Below the pieces are notes generated by a model. It saw only the letters and a program-made list of their open reading frames with translations, was not told the DNA's origin and ran no database searches. DNA of 64,000 nt from Paenalcaligenes hominis_A (GTDB lineage Bacteria; Pseudomonadota; Gammaproteobacteria; Burkholderiales; Burkholderiaceae_B), in NCBI RefSeq assembly GCF_041359055.1, contig NZ_JBGJKZ010000005.1, positions 1-64,000 of the forward strand, read 5' to 3'. Position numbers and translations under genes: made by a program. Shown in pieces: positions 8,436-18,004 of the stretch (its first letter is position 1; each line of letters opens with the position of its first letter).

Positions 8436-10031
8436 ATGAATCAGTACAACCCTTATGGGGTATCCAGAGAACCTGTCTACGCCAATGGCGGAATGCTGGC
8501 AACATCGCATCCGCTCGCGGCTGAGGCTGGGTTAGAGGTATTACGACAAGGTGGAAATGCGATTGATGCTGCTATAGCGGCGGGTGCTACATTGACTGTG
8601 GTTGAGCCAACGCAAAATGGAATTGGCGGTGATGCCTTTGCATTGGTTTGGGATGGTTCCAAGGTTCACGCTTTAAATGGTTCTGGTCGGTCTTCACGGA
8701 ACACTTCGTACGAGGCATTAGGTTTAAAACAAGGGGATAAATTGGGGCCTCTAGGGTGGTCTGGAGTAACCGTGCCAGGGGCTCCTCGAGCTTGGGCAGA
8801 GTTACATAGCCGCTTTGGTAAAACAGATTTTAACCATTTGTTTAAATCAGCTATTCACTACGCTCGAGAAGGCTATCCTCTTTCGCCTGTAGTTGCAGAG
8901 TATTGGCGTCGCGCTAAAAAAATGATGTCTACTCATACCGAGCAACCGTATGCTGCTTGGCACCAGACATTTATGCCACAAGGCTTTGAGCCAGAGGCTG
9001 GTCAGCTTTGGCGTTGTGAGGCCCTAGCTCAAACCTTAGAGCGTTTGGCATCCACACGGTGTGAAGATTTTTATACTGGAGAGCTGGCAGAGGCTATTAC
9101 TTCATTTGCTCAGCAGACTGGTGGGCTTATTGATGCACAAGACTTAGCTGCTTACCAGCCAGAGTGGGTAGAACCCATTTCGGCGGATTATCAAGGCTAT
9201 ACCGTGTGGGAGTTGCCGCCTAATACTCAAGCATTAGCTACCTTATTAGCGCTAACTATTCTTGACGAGATGGATTTAGGCAAGCACAGAGAAGACGAGC
9301 AGGCGATTCATTTGCAAATTGAAGCAATGAAATTGGGGTTTATCGATGCGTTAGCTCATGTGGGAGACAGTACGGATCCGCATTTGGTACAAGCACTTTT
9401 GAGTAAGGATTACGCTTCGCAAAGACGTGCTCTTATTACCGATCAAGCCACAGAGCCTATGGCTGGCTTACCCAAGCGAGGCAATACCGTCTATCTAGCT
9501 GCGGCTGATAAAAACGGCATGATGGTCAGTTTTATTCAATCTAACTATTTGGGGTTTGGAAGTGGAATAGTGGTACCTGACACCGGCATTGCGTTACACA
9601 ACCGCGGTCATAGTTTTAATACGATTTCCGGCCATCCTAATGAAATTGGCCCAAATAAAAGGCCTTATCACACCATCATGCCTGGGTTCTTAACCAAAGG
9701 AAACGAAGCCGTTGGGCCGTTTGGGGTGATGGGGGCATTTATGCAGCCTCAGGGGCATGTGCAAATGGTATTAAATACGATTCAACATCATATGCACCCC
9801 CAAGCTGCGTTGGATGCACCCAGATGGCAATGGGTAAAAGGAAACACAGTACGGGTTGAGCAATCGATGCCTAAACATGTGGTACGGGCTTTATTGGCGC
9901 GGGGTCACGACATAGTGGTTTCTCCAGATGACACTGGGTTTGGGCGCGGGCAAATTATTTGGCGAATGAAAAACGGAGCTTTCGTGGGGGGGTCTGACGG
10001 AAGAGCCGATGGACAGGTAGCAGCGTTTTAA
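8436..10031 (+). CDS. Gamma-glutamyltransferase family hydrolase, cytoplasmic type
   Basis: 531 residues from the ATG preceded by AGGAGA; the frame is open to 8331 but the extra residues are unlike the family. Family marks: the N-terminal ATSHPLAAEAGLEVLRQGGNAIDAAIA and QNGIGGDAF, and the presumed processing Thr351 in GNTVYLAAADKNGMMVSFI, where the precursor should cut itself into large and small subunits and expose the nucleophile. It has no signal peptide, unlike E. coli Ggt, and resembles the YwrD/acylase-like branch. It likely hydrolyses gamma-glutamyl or similar amides. A Bug-TctB-TctA importer follows 33 bases downstream, suggesting import and hydrolysis of the same compound under GntR control. 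Confidence 0.9.
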   Translation: MNQYNPYGVSREPVYANGGMLATSHPLAAEAGLEVLRQGGNAIDAAIAAGATLTVVEPTQNGIGGDAFALVWDGSKVHALNGSGRSSRNTSYEALGLKQGDKLGPLGWSGVTVPGAPRAWAELHSRFGKTDFNHLFKSAIHYAREGYPLSPVVAEYWRRAKKMMSTHTEQPYAAWHQTFMPQGFEPEAGQLWRCEALAQTLERLASTRCEDFYTGELAEAITSFAQQTGGLIDAQDLAAYQPEWVEPISADYQGYTVWELPPNTQALATLLALTILDEMDLGKHREDEQAIHLQIEAMKLGFIDALAHVGDSTDPHLVQALLSKDYASQRRALITDQATEPMAGLPKRGNTVYLAAADKNGMMVSFIQSNYLGFGSGIVVPDTGIALHNRGHSFNTISGHPNEIGPNKRPYHTIMPGFLTKGNEAVGPFGVMGAFMQPQGHVQMVLNTIQHHMHPQAALDAPRWQWVKGNTVRVEQSMPKHVVRALLARGHDIVVSPDDTGFGRGQIIWRMKNGAFVGGSDGRADGQVAAF

Positions 10032-10064
10032 GAAAATAAATAATTTAAAACGGAGACAAATCCA

Positions 10065-11045
10065 ATGAGAAAAAATCAATTTACAGGTTTAACGTGCGCG
10101 GTTGCTGTGGTGATGGCGTGTACCTCTATTTCCCCTGCTTTGGCGTCTGGGCCTATAGAGCTGGTAGTGGCTTATTCTGCGGGCGGGGTTTCAGACTTAA
10201 TGGGGCGCAATTTAGCCGCAAATATTGAGTCTGGTCTTAATCAAAAAATGATTGTACAAAACCGTCCTGGCGCGGCAGGGATGGTAGGTACTGATTTTGT
10301 TTTTAAAGCCAAGCCAGACGGCCAAACGGTGCTATTAGCTCGCATCGCCACCTTGGCCGTAGCGCCTAATTTACAAAAAGTGCCTTATGATCCAGCCGGT
10401 TTTACCCCTTTGGGACTGATTGCAACAGATCCTTTTGTATGTGTGACCAGTTCGCGTAAAAATCTCAGTACGGTGGATGAGGTGCGAGAGGTGTTAACAG
10501 AACGACCAGGAACACTTACCTATAGTTCATCCGGGGTGGGGTCATTAAACCAGTTCGCTGTATTACGCTTTTTGGAAGAGTTGGGTGTAGAGCAACCTCT
10601 AAGAGCCGCTGCTCATATACCTTCACAAGGAGAGGGCCCCGCTTTAACTGCTGTTGCAGGAGGACACATAGACTTGTTTTGCGGCAATGTGGGTCCTGTG
10701 ATGCCTCAGGTGCAAAGCGGAACCGTTAAGGCGCTTTTTGTTACATCACAAGAACGTATAGAAGGTTTAGAAGAGGTGCCCACAGTTAAAGAGTTGGGAT
10801 TAGATGGTTTAGAGGAGATTGTAGGTTGGAGTGCACTAATAGGGCCTCCCAATATGGATGAGCAAACCGTCTCTAATTATGTAGTGGCTTTAGATAAAGT
10901 GAAAAATGAGGAAGCTTGGTTGCGATTCATTAAAAAAATGGGTTCTGAACCTCGTATTTTAAATCCAACAGAGACGTCTGAGTTTATTGCTCAACAACAA
11001 GATCTTTATAAAGACATGGCCCTAAGAATGGGCATAAAAAAATAA
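10065..11045 (+). CDS. Bug/TctC-family periplasmic solute-binding protein
   Basis: 326 residues with a Sec signal peptide (MRKN, hydrophobic stretch, cleavage near ALASG). The mature start IELVVAYSAGGVSDLMGRNLA and the QNRPGAAGMVGTDFVFKAKPDG segment are Bug hallmarks. Bug proteins capture carboxylates or other small metabolites in the periplasm for the TctBA channel. Here all three parts are in order (TctC, TctB, TctA). Its ligand is plausibly the substrate or product of the ggt-like hydrolase. Confidence 0.93.
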   Translation: MRKNQFTGLTCAVAVVMACTSISPALASGPIELVVAYSAGGVSDLMGRNLAANIESGLNQKMIVQNRPGAAGMVGTDFVFKAKPDGQTVLLARIATLAVAPNLQKVPYDPAGFTPLGLIATDPFVCVTSSRKNLSTVDEVREVLTERPGTLTYSSSGVGSLNQFAVLRFLEELGVEQPLRAAAHIPSQGEGPALTAVAGGHIDLFCGNVGPVMPQVQSGTVKALFVTSQERIEGLEEVPTVKELGLDGLEEIVGWSALIGPPNMDEQTVSNYVVALDKVKNEEAWLRFIKKMGSEPRILNPTETSEFIAQQQDLYKDMALRMGIKK

Positions 11046-11080
11046 ATCTAAAACCAGAAGATCTAATTAGGAGGAGACCT

Positions 11081-11560
11081 ATGAGAGATTTTTTAGCAGG
11101 TTTAGTCATTGGTGTTTTAGGGCTTTTTAGTTGGTTTTATTTAATTCCATACGGCGTACAGCAATATGCAGAGGCTCCTAGCCTAGCGCTATCCGCTACT
11201 TTTTGGCCTTATGTCATAACGGTTTTATTGATGGGGTTAGGCGGTTGCTTAATGCTTCAAGGCGGCCTGAGCCTTAGATCGCAAGCCTCTACTCGCGCAG
11301 TGGCACCAAAAGAGAAGCTTCCCAAAGCGGTACTATGGGCCGTGTTTTTTTTAGTACCTTATTACTTCTTGGCTCAGTCGCTAGGGTTATTGCTTTCATC
11401 AGCTATTGCTTTTGCAGCGTATGCCTTACTGGCCGGCGAAAAAAGCTATAAAAAAGTGGCTGTGTTGTCTTTTGTGGTACCCGCATTTATCACTTTATTC
11501 TTTATTTACATCGCTCAGGTACTGGTTCCTTTAGGTCCTATTGATGGCTTGTTTTCATAA
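11081..11560 (+). CDS. Tripartite tricarboxylate transporter small subunit, TctB
   Basis: 159 residues with four hydrophobic segments, the TctB layout; sequence is poorly conserved in this family, so the call rests on topology and position between TctC and TctA. It is the small membrane subunit of the secondary importer. GGAGGAG precedes the ATG. Confidence 0.88.
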   Translation: MRDFLAGLVIGVLGLFSWFYLIPYGVQQYAEAPSLALSATFWPYVITVLLMGLGGCLMLQGGLSLRSQASTRAVAPKEKLPKAVLWAVFFLVPYYFLAQSLGLLLSSAIAFAAYALLAGEKSYKKVAVLSFVVPAFITLFFIYIAQVLVPLGPIDGLFS

Positions 11561-11572
11561 AGGAGAAAACAC

Positions 11573-13084
11573 ATGCAAGACATAATCAATGGCCTGACGT
11601 TATTTGCAGACCCCTTTGGCTTAATCGCTTTGGTGGCGGGGGTATTTATTGGAACCGTTATTGGCGCTATCCCCGGGCTAAGCACAGTTATGGCAATTTC
11701 CATTGCTTTGCCTTTTACCTTTTCATTAGAGCCAATAGCTGGATTACTGTTATTAGTGGGGGTTTATAAAGGGGGGATGTATGGTGGTGCAATTAGCGCT
11801 ATTTTAATTAACACGCCTGGGACTCCCGCCGCTTCTTGCACAATGCTTGATGGCTACCCAATGGCTAAAAAAGGGCAAGCACGCTCTGCTTTGGAAATGG
11901 CCTTGTATGCCTCTTGTTTTGGTGACCTGGTCTCAACCTTTGTTTTGATTCTGAGCGCCTCGTGGTTAGCTGGTTTTGCGCTGGACTTTGGTCCTTCTGA
12001 GCTCTTTGCTTTGGTAGTGTTTGCTTTAGTCATAGTCGCAGGGGTAGCCGCTCAAGAAAAAATAAAGGGGTTTTTATCAATGGCGGTTGGGTTAGGGTTG
12101 GCTACTGTAGGCATGGATATGATTACAGGTGAGCAACGCTTTGTCTTTGAGGTGACAGAACTGAATGCAGGCCTAAGCCTAGTTCCTGTTTTAATCGGCT
12201 TATTTGCGCTACCCGAAGTGTTTCAAATGTATAGCACTCAAGAAAAAAATAAGCCCGCAGCGCCGCTTGGCAATAACAGACTTAGCTTTGGTGCTTTTTT
12301 TGGTTACTGGAAAACCTTAGTACGTAGTAGTGTGATTGGGGTGGTGTTGGGAGTAATCCCCGGTTTAGGTCCGACGCCTGCTGCTTTTTTCTCTTATGGG
12401 GAAGCAAAGCGAAAATCGTCTCAGCCAGAAAGCTTTGGCAAGGGAAATATCGAAGGAGTAGCTGCTGCTGAAGCCGCTAATAGCGCAGTAGGGGGTGCTT
12501 CCATGGTGCCTTTGCTTGCGCTAGGTATACCGGCCGATGTCATTACTGCTGTGATATTGGGGGCATTTATGATTCATGGCCTACAACCTGGGCCGCTTAT
12601 GTTTCATACGAACATTAATATTATTTACGCGTTATTTATGGGGATGTTAGCGGGTTCGGTCTTGTTGTTTATTATTGGCCGATCAAGTATTCCTATTTTA
12701 GGACGGCTATTAAATATCAGGCCTTCTTTGTTGCTGCCCGGCGTATTAGTGTTGTGCATGTTTGGTGCTTATGGTGTCAATAAAAGCATGTTTGACGTTA
12801 TGGTGATGTTTGGCATGGGCGTCTTGGGCTATGTAATGGTGCTTCTGCATTTTCCACGTGCTCCTTTACTGATTGGGTTTGTATTAGGCCCATTACTTGA
12901 AAACACGTTTAGACAGTCTTTGCTAATGGCACATGGACAATATGAGTTCTTTGTCAGTAGCTTTATATCTAAAGTTTTCTGGGCGTTTACTGCGTTGTAT
13001 TTGTTATCTGCGCTCTATAAGCTCATCCGTCATAAGACCAAGCCAGCAACAGTGGATACTCTACAACCATCGCCAAGCGACTAA
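11573..13084 (+). CDS. Tripartite tricarboxylate transporter large subunit, TctA
   Basis: 503 residues, about 12 membrane segments. TctA signatures: GTVIGAIPGLSTVMAISIALP near residue 28 and GVIPGLGPTPAAFFSYGEAKR near residue 260, with YGGAISAILINTPGTPAA and the GNIEGVAAAEAANSA motif. It forms the translocation path for the solute delivered by the Bug protein. No intrinsic terminator is visible before rplC, so this operon may read into the ribosomal genes. Confidence 0.93.
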   Translation: MQDIINGLTLFADPFGLIALVAGVFIGTVIGAIPGLSTVMAISIALPFTFSLEPIAGLLLLVGVYKGGMYGGAISAILINTPGTPAASCTMLDGYPMAKKGQARSALEMALYASCFGDLVSTFVLILSASWLAGFALDFGPSELFALVVFALVIVAGVAAQEKIKGFLSMAVGLGLATVGMDMITGEQRFVFEVTELNAGLSLVPVLIGLFALPEVFQMYSTQEKNKPAAPLGNNRLSFGAFFGYWKTLVRSSVIGVVLGVIPGLGPTPAAFFSYGEAKRKSSQPESFGKGNIEGVAAAEAANSAVGGASMVPLLALGIPADVITAVILGAFMIHGLQPGPLMFHTNINIIYALFMGMLAGSVLLFIIGRSSIPILGRLLNIRPSLLLPGVLVLCMFGAYGVNKSMFDVMVMFGMGVLGYVMVLLHFPRAPLLIGFVLGPLLENTFRQSLLMAHGQYEFFVSSFISKVFWAFTALYLLSALYKLIRHKTKPATVDTLQPSPSD

Positions 13085-13119
13085 GACGTTGTATTTATGG
13101 GCTCTTGCCGTGGTTTTTC

Positions 13120-13149
13120 TTGCTTGACTTTGCATAGACGTGTTATATT
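13120..13149 (+). promoter_or_regulatory. Candidate promoter for the rplC operon
   Basis: TTGCTT (13120-13125), 17 bases, then TATATT (13144-13149 allowing one base) preceded by TG in extended -10 spacing (TGTTATATT). It lies about 110 bases before rplC and could give these genes their own start now that rpsJ is separate. A TTGACT at 13124 is a closer -35 match but is spaced only 14 bases away. Confidence 0.4.
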
Positions 13150-13256
13150 TATTAGCTTAACCAAGTTGCTGGTTAAAGTTAGAGTAGGTGTGCAATTTTA
13201 TTTGCATGCGTAATCAAGTTAGCCCCGACCAATCGTAGTTGGGAATGGAGAATAAG

Positions 13257-13931
13257 ATGTCGAACTCGACACCTGTGCCTGCCGCATGGCGGTTGGGCCT
13301 TGTTGGGCGCAAAGTCGGCATGACCCGTGTATTTACAGAAGACGGTGAATCCGTACCTGTAACTGTACTGGACGTGTCCAACAATCGCGTCACCCAAATC
13401 AAGACGCCCGAAGTCGATGGCTACGCTGCCGTACAGCTAGCTTATGGCTCTCGTCGTGCCTCCCGTGTGAACAAACCTGCTGCTGGTCATTATGCCAAAG
13501 CAGGCGTTGAAGCTGGAAGCATCCTTAAAGAATTCCGTCTAGATCCCGCTAAAGCAGCCGAACACAATCCTGGTGATGTGATCGCTATTGAAAGCGTATT
13601 CGAAGCCGGCCAAAAAGTTGACGTTACAGGTACCACCATTGGTAAAGGCTTTGCCGGTACTATCAAACGCCACCACTTCTCTGGTCAGCGTAACTCCCAC
13701 GGTAACTCGATCTCTCACCGTGCCCCCGGTTCAATCGGTATGGCACAGGATCCAGGTCGTGTATTCCCTGGTAAAAAAATGGCCGGTCATTTGGGTGATG
13801 TTACCCGTACCGTTCAAAATCTAGATGTTGTGCGCGTTGACGTAGAACGTGGTCTTTTATTGGTTCGTGGCGCTGTCCCCGGCCATAAAAATGGCAACGT
13901 TATTGTACGTCCCGCCATCAAAGGAGCCTAA
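13257..13931 (+). CDS. rplC: 50S ribosomal protein L3
   Basis: 224 residues from ATG 13257 (GGAG six bases upstream); the frame is open to 13239 but betaproteobacterial L3 begins MSNSTPVPA. Core motifs are LGLVGRKVGMTRVF at the start and the GSIGMAQDPGRVFPGKKMAGH loop that reaches toward the peptidyl transferase centre. L3 is an early 23S-binding assembly protein. First gene of the shortened S10 operon here. Confidence 0.97.
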   Translation: MSNSTPVPAAWRLGLVGRKVGMTRVFTEDGESVPVTVLDVSNNRVTQIKTPEVDGYAAVQLAYGSRRASRVNKPAAGHYAKAGVEAGSILKEFRLDPAKAAEHNPGDVIAIESVFEAGQKVDVTGTTIGKGFAGTIKRHHFSGQRNSHGNSISHRAPGSIGMAQDPGRVFPGKKMAGHLGDVTRTVQNLDVVRVDVERGLLLVRGAVPGHKNGNVIVRPAIKGA

Positions 13932-13933
13932 TC

Positions 13934-14551
13934 ATGGAACTCAAGCTCCTGAATGATCAGGGTCAAGCTTCTACATTTGCCGCCTCAGACGTAGTCTTTG
14001 GTCGTGAATTCAACGAAGCCCTCGTTCACCAGATTGTTGTTGCTTACCAAGCAAATGCTCGTAGCGCAAACAGCAAACAAAAAACACGTGCTGAAGTTAG
14101 CTACAGCACACGTAAACCTTGGCGTCAAAAAGGCACTGGTCGCGCCCGTGCTGGTATGGCTTCCTCGCCCTTATGGCGTGGGGGTGGTCGTACATTCCCT
14201 AACTCGCCAGATCAAAACTACAGCCACAAAGTTAACAAAAAAATGTACCGCGCTGGTTTGCAGTCCATTTTTTCTCAGTTAGCTCGCGAAGGTCGTATTT
14301 CTGTAGTCGAGTCTTTCAACCTCGAAGCACCTAAAACAAAATTAGCTGCTACAAAACTGAAAGATTTAGGCCTTGAGTCCGTGCTTATCATCACAGATAG
14401 CATTGACGAAAACGTCTACCTCGCTACACGTAACCTACCTCACGTAGCTGTGGTCGAACCGCGCGACGCCGATCCTTTATCTTTGATCCACTACAAAAAT
14501 GTGTTGATCACTAAAGCGGCTGTTGCTCAAATCGAGGAGATGTTGGGATGA
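13934..14551 (+). CDS. rplD: 50S ribosomal protein L4
   Basis: 205 residues (family about 201-206). The extended loop KPWRQKGTGRARAGMASSPLWRGG lines the peptide exit tunnel; macrolide resistance changes map there in other species. In E. coli L4 is the autogenous repressor of the S10 operon; with rpsJ detached, any such control would have to act at the rplC leader. The stop overlaps the rplW start (ATGA). Confidence 0.97.
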   Translation: MELKLLNDQGQASTFAASDVVFGREFNEALVHQIVVAYQANARSANSKQKTRAEVSYSTRKPWRQKGTGRARAGMASSPLWRGGGRTFPNSPDQNYSHKVNKKMYRAGLQSIFSQLAREGRISVVESFNLEAPKTKLAATKLKDLGLESVLIITDSIDENVYLATRNLPHVAVVEPRDADPLSLIHYKNVLITKAAVAQIEEMLG

Positions 14552-14844
14552 ACGTCGAACGCTTATACCAAGTCATCCTAGCTCCAATCGTGACTGAAAA
14601 AGCCACGATGGTAGCGGAAAATAATCAGCAAATCGCTTTCCGCGTAGCACCTGATGCGACCAAACTTGAAGTTAAAGCAGCAGTTGAAATGTTGTTTAAG
14701 GTTGAAGTCGAGTCCGTACAGGTCCTAAACCAAAACGGTAAAGCCAAGCGATTTGGTCGTTTCGAAGGTCGCCGCCGCAACGAGCGTAAAGCTTACGTTC
14801 GTATTAAAGACGGTCAGGAACTCGACTTTACGGAGATGAACTAA
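14548..14844 (+). CDS. rplW: 50S ribosomal protein L23
   Basis: 98 residues. It begins NVERLYQVILAPIVTEKATM, the L23 signature, with the C-terminal RRRNERKAYVRI. It sits at the tunnel exit and is the docking site for trigger factor and SRP. It overlaps rplD by four bases, implying translational coupling. Confidence 0.97.
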   Translation: MNVERLYQVILAPIVTEKATMVAENNQQIAFRVAPDATKLEVKAAVEMLFKVEVESVQVLNQNGKAKRFGRFEGRRRNERKAYVRIKDGQELDFTEMN

Positions 14845-14845
14845 T

Positions 14846-15673
14846 ATGGCACTCGTAAAAGTTAAGCCCACGTCTGCAGGTCGTCGCGGCATGATTAAAG
14901 TAGTGCACTCAGAGCTCCATAAAGGCGCTCCTCATGCAGCACTACTAGAAAAGAAAAAGCGTAGCTCTGGCCGTAATAACAACGGTCATATCACCGTACG
15001 TCATCGTGGCGGTGGTCATAAACAGCACTATCGTATCGTTGATTTCCGTCGCAATAAAGATGGTATCCCAGCGAAAGTTGAGCGTTTAGAATACGATCCA
15101 AACCGTACAGCGCATATCGCATTATTGTGTTATGCAGACGGTGAGCGTCGTTACATTATCGCTCCTCGTGGTCTAGAAGTTGGTGCTACGCTCTTGTCCG
15201 GCCAGGATGCGCCTATCCGTGCTGGTAACACCCTACCTATTCGCAACATCCCAATCGGTGCAACCATTCACTGTATTGAAATGATGCCTGGTAAAGGTGC
15301 TCAACTAGCTCGCTCAGCAGGTACATCTGCCGTATTGCTAGCACGTGATGGTTCTTACGCTCAGGTACGTTTACGTTCCGGCGAAGTCCGTCGTGTTCAC
15401 ATTGACTGTCGTGCCACTATTGGTGCAGTCAGCAACGAAGATCACAGCTTGCGTCAAATTGGTAAAGCTGGTGCTATGCGCTGGCGCGGTGTCCGCCCAA
15501 CTGTTCGTGGTGTAGCCATGAACCCGATCGATCACCCACATGGTGGTGGTGAGGGTAAAACAGGTGAAGGTCGTGAGCCCGTAAGTCCATGGGGTACACC
15601 TGCTAAAGGTTACCGCACACGTCGTAACAAACGCACAGACAATATGATTGTCTCGCGTCGCAAGCGTAAGTAA
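14846..15673 (+). CDS. rplB: 50S ribosomal protein L2
   Basis: 275 residues. The C-terminal AMNPIDHPHGGGEGK contains the conserved His close to the peptidyl transferase centre; GRNNNGHITVRHRGGGHK is the N-terminal signature. L2 binds 23S domain IV and helps join the subunits. It follows rplW after a single base. Confidence 0.98.
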   Translation: MALVKVKPTSAGRRGMIKVVHSELHKGAPHAALLEKKKRSSGRNNNGHITVRHRGGGHKQHYRIVDFRRNKDGIPAKVERLEYDPNRTAHIALLCYADGERRYIIAPRGLEVGATLLSGQDAPIRAGNTLPIRNIPIGATIHCIEMMPGKGAQLARSAGTSAVLLARDGSYAQVRLRSGEVRRVHIDCRATIGAVSNEDHSLRQIGKAGAMRWRGVRPTVRGVAMNPIDHPHGGGEGKTGEGREPVSPWGTPAKGYRTRRNKRTDNMIVSRRKRK

Positions 15674-15685
15674 GGGGCGAACATA

Positions 15686-15961
15686 ATGTCACGTTCGATT
15701 AAAAAAGGCCCATTTGTAGACGAGCACTTAATCAACAAGGTTGAGAAAGCTGTCGAGGGCAACGATAAACGTCCGATCAAAACCTGGTCGCGTCGTTCTA
15801 CCATCCTGCCCGAATTTATCGGGCTGACGATTGCCGTGCACAATGGTCGTCAACACGTTCCCGTTTATATTAACGAGAACATGGTTGGCCACAAGCTCGG
15901 TGAATTCGCATTGACCCGCACCTTTAAGGGTCACATTGCGGACAAGAAGTCACGGAGATAA
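15686..15961 (+). CDS. rpsS: 30S ribosomal protein S19
   Basis: 91 residues, the family length. SRSIKKGPFVDEHL and WSRRSTILPEFIGLTIAVHNG are diagnostic. It forms a head complex with S13 near the A site. Confidence 0.97.
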   Translation: MSRSIKKGPFVDEHLINKVEKAVEGNDKRPIKTWSRRSTILPEFIGLTIAVHNGRQHVPVYINENMVGHKLGEFALTRTFKGHIADKKSRR

Positions 15962-15964
15962 GCG

Positions 15965-16294
15965 ATGGAAACCACAGCAAAAATTCGTGGAGTACGTATC
16001 TCTGCTCAGAAAGCACGCTTAGTCGCTGATATGATTCGCGGCAAGTCTGTAGAGCAGGCGTTAAATACGCTCACATTTACTCCCAAGAAAGCCGCTGGCA
16101 TTATCAAAAAAGCGCTTGAGTCCGCTATTGCTAATGCTGAACATAACGATGGTGCCGACATCGATGAGTTGCGCGTTACTGCTATCCAAGTAGATAAAGC
16201 GCAATCTTTGAAACGTTTTTCCGCACGAGCCAAAGGCCGCGGTAACCGCATCGAAAAGCAAACCTGCCACATTGTGGTTAAGGTCGGCGCTTAA
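15965..16294 (+). CDS. rplV: 50S ribosomal protein L22
   Basis: 109 residues. VRISAQKARLVADMIRGKSVEQAL and the beta-hairpin RFSARAKGRGNRIEKQTCHI identify L22; the hairpin lines the exit tunnel. It starts three bases after rpsS. Confidence 0.97.
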   Translation: METTAKIRGVRISAQKARLVADMIRGKSVEQALNTLTFTPKKAAGIIKKALESAIANAEHNDGADIDELRVTAIQVDKAQSLKRFSARAKGRGNRIEKQTCHIVVKVGA

Positions 16295-16303
16295 GGAGTC
16301 ACA

Positions 16304-17068
16304 ATGGGACAAAAAGTTAACCCAATTGGGTTCCGCCTCGCGGTTAACCGTAACTGGAATTCTCGCTGGTATGCTGATCACAACGATTTCAGCGGCATGC
16401 TAGCCGATGATATCCGCGTGCGTGAATACCTCAAAAAGAAGCTTAAAAACGCTTCTGTTGGTCGTATTGTCATCGAGCGTCCATCCAAAAACGCCCGCAT
16501 TACTATTTACTCAGCCCGTCCAGGCGTAGTAATTGGTAAGCGTGGTGAGGATATCGAAAGCTTAAAAGTTGACCTACAGCGTTTGATGGGCGTGCCTGTG
16601 CACGTCAATATCGAAGAAATTCGTAAGCCTGAAACCGATGCTCAGCTTATCGCTGACTCAATCGCTCAACAGCTAGAAAAACGTATTATGTTCCGTCGCG
16701 CCATGAAGCGTGCGATGCAAAACGCAATGCGTTTAGGTGCCCAAGGTATCAAAATCGCTAGCTCTGGTCGTTTGAATGGTATCGAGATTGCCCGTACCGA
16801 GTGGTACCGTGAAGGTCGTGTGCCTCTACACACCTTGCGTGCTCACATCGATTACGCGACAGCAGAAGCTCATACTACATACGGTATTATCGGTATTAAA
16901 GTCTGGGTCTACAAAGGCGATATGTTGCCTAACGGCGAATTGCCTCAAGAGGCAGCCCCTGAAGAGCGTCGTCAGCGTCGCCCTCGTGGTGAGCGCCCCG
17001 AAGGCCGTCGTCCAGGTCGTGGTCGCGGTCCTCGTCGTGACGCAGCGCCGGCGCCAGAAGGAGAATAA
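16304..17068 (+). CDS. rpsC: 30S ribosomal protein S3
   Basis: 254 residues, about 20 longer than E. coli S3. The KH domain has VVIGKRGEDIESLK with its GxxG loop; GQKVNPIGFRLAV starts the protein. The extra length is a basic Arg/Gly/Pro tail after residue about 215, rich in RRPRGERP-like units. S3 lies at the mRNA entry channel. Confidence 0.97.
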   Translation: MGQKVNPIGFRLAVNRNWNSRWYADHNDFSGMLADDIRVREYLKKKLKNASVGRIVIERPSKNARITIYSARPGVVIGKRGEDIESLKVDLQRLMGVPVHVNIEEIRKPETDAQLIADSIAQQLEKRIMFRRAMKRAMQNAMRLGAQGIKIASSGRLNGIEIARTEWYREGRVPLHTLRAHIDYATAEAHTTYGIIGIKVWVYKGDMLPNGELPQEAAPEERRQRRPRGERPEGRRPGRGRGPRRDAAPAPEGE

Positions 17069-17070
17069 TT

Positions 17071-17487
17071 ATGTTGCAACCTTCTCGTAGAAAATATCGC
17101 AAAGAACACAAAGGTCGTAACACTGGTCTAGCGACTCGTGGTACCCAAGTGTCTTTTGGCGAATTTGGTTTGAAAGCGACAGGTCGTGGTCGTTTAACTG
17201 CTCGTCAGATCGAAGCAGCGCGTCGTGCGATTAACCGTCACATTAAACGTGGTGGCCGTATCTGGATTCGTGTCTTCCCTGACAAACCTATTTCCCAGAA
17301 ACCTGCAGAGGTGCGTATGGGTAGTGGTAAGGGTAGTCCAGAGTTCTGGGTCGCTGAAATTCAACCCGGCAAAATGCTGTACGAAATGGAAGGCGTTAGC
17401 GAAGAACTCGCGCGCGAAGCATTCCGTTTAGCTGCTGCCAAGTTACCATTTTCTACCACATTCGTGGTACGAAACATTGGTGCTTAA
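17071..17487 (+). CDS. rplP: 50S ribosomal protein L16
   Basis: 138 residues. MLQPSRRKYRKEHKGRN and the central PDKPISQKPAEVRMGSGKG are L16 signatures. L16 helps position tRNA at the A and P sites. It starts two bases after rpsC. Confidence 0.97.
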   Translation: MLQPSRRKYRKEHKGRNTGLATRGTQVSFGEFGLKATGRGRLTARQIEAARRAINRHIKRGGRIWIRVFPDKPISQKPAEVRMGSGKGSPEFWVAEIQPGKMLYEMEGVSEELAREAFRLAAAKLPFSTTFVVRNIGA

Positions 17488-17496
17488 GGAGATCAC

Positions 17497-17688
17497 ATGA
17501 AAGCCAGCGAACTCCGTTCTAAAGAAACCGCCGAGCTCAAAACTGAGCTTGAAAGTCTGCTGAAGGCTCAATTTAGCTTGCGTATGCAACAAGCCACTCA
17601 GCAGCTTTCCAACACCAGCCAGCTATCTAAAGTACGTCGCGACATCGCTCGTGTACGCACCGTAATGGCTGAGAAAGCAGGAAAGTGA
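17497..17688 (+). CDS. rpmC: 50S ribosomal protein L29
   Basis: 63 residues, family length. MKASELRSKETAELKTEL and the final VRRDIARVRTVMAEKAGK make the two-helix L29 hairpin at the tunnel exit. Confidence 0.96.
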   Translation: MKASELRSKETAELKTELESLLKAQFSLRMQQATQQLSNTSQLSKVRRDIARVRTVMAEKAGK

Positions 17689-17689
17689 T

Positions 17690-17974
17690 ATGAGCGATAC
17701 TCAAACTACACCCGTAGCAGAAAAGCGTCAGCGCCTATTACAGGGCCGCGTGGTCAGCACTAAAATGGATAAAACCGTTGTCGTTTATGTAGAACGTCAC
17801 GTTAAACATCCTTTATATGGCAAGATCATCGTGCGTTCACGTAAATACCAAGCGCATGACGAGACTAACCAATACAACGAAGGCGATATCGTAGAGATCG
17901 CCGAGGGCCGTCCTATCAGCCGCCACAAAACGTGGACAGTTGTGCGTTTGGTTACTCCTGCTCGCGTTATTTAA
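17690..17974 (+). CDS. rpsQ: 30S ribosomal protein S17
   Basis: 94 residues with the OB-fold signature LQGRVVSTKMDKTVVVYVER and an extended N terminus (about ten residues beyond E. coli S17). It is the last gene of the S10 unit; a strong terminator follows and the next plus-strand ribosomal gene, rplN, lies 23.6 kb away. Confidence 0.97.
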   Translation: MSDTQTTPVAEKRQRLLQGRVVSTKMDKTVVVYVERHVKHPLYGKIIVRSRKYQAHDETNQYNEGDIVEIAEGRPISRHKTWTVVRLVTPARVI

Positions 17975-18004
17975 TACATAACGCACTCGATTCTACGGAA
18001 TCTA

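Noticed and set aside
16061..16381. Minus-strand frames opposite rplV and rpsC
   Set aside because: Shadows of strongly conserved ribosomal protein genes; no start signals or family features.
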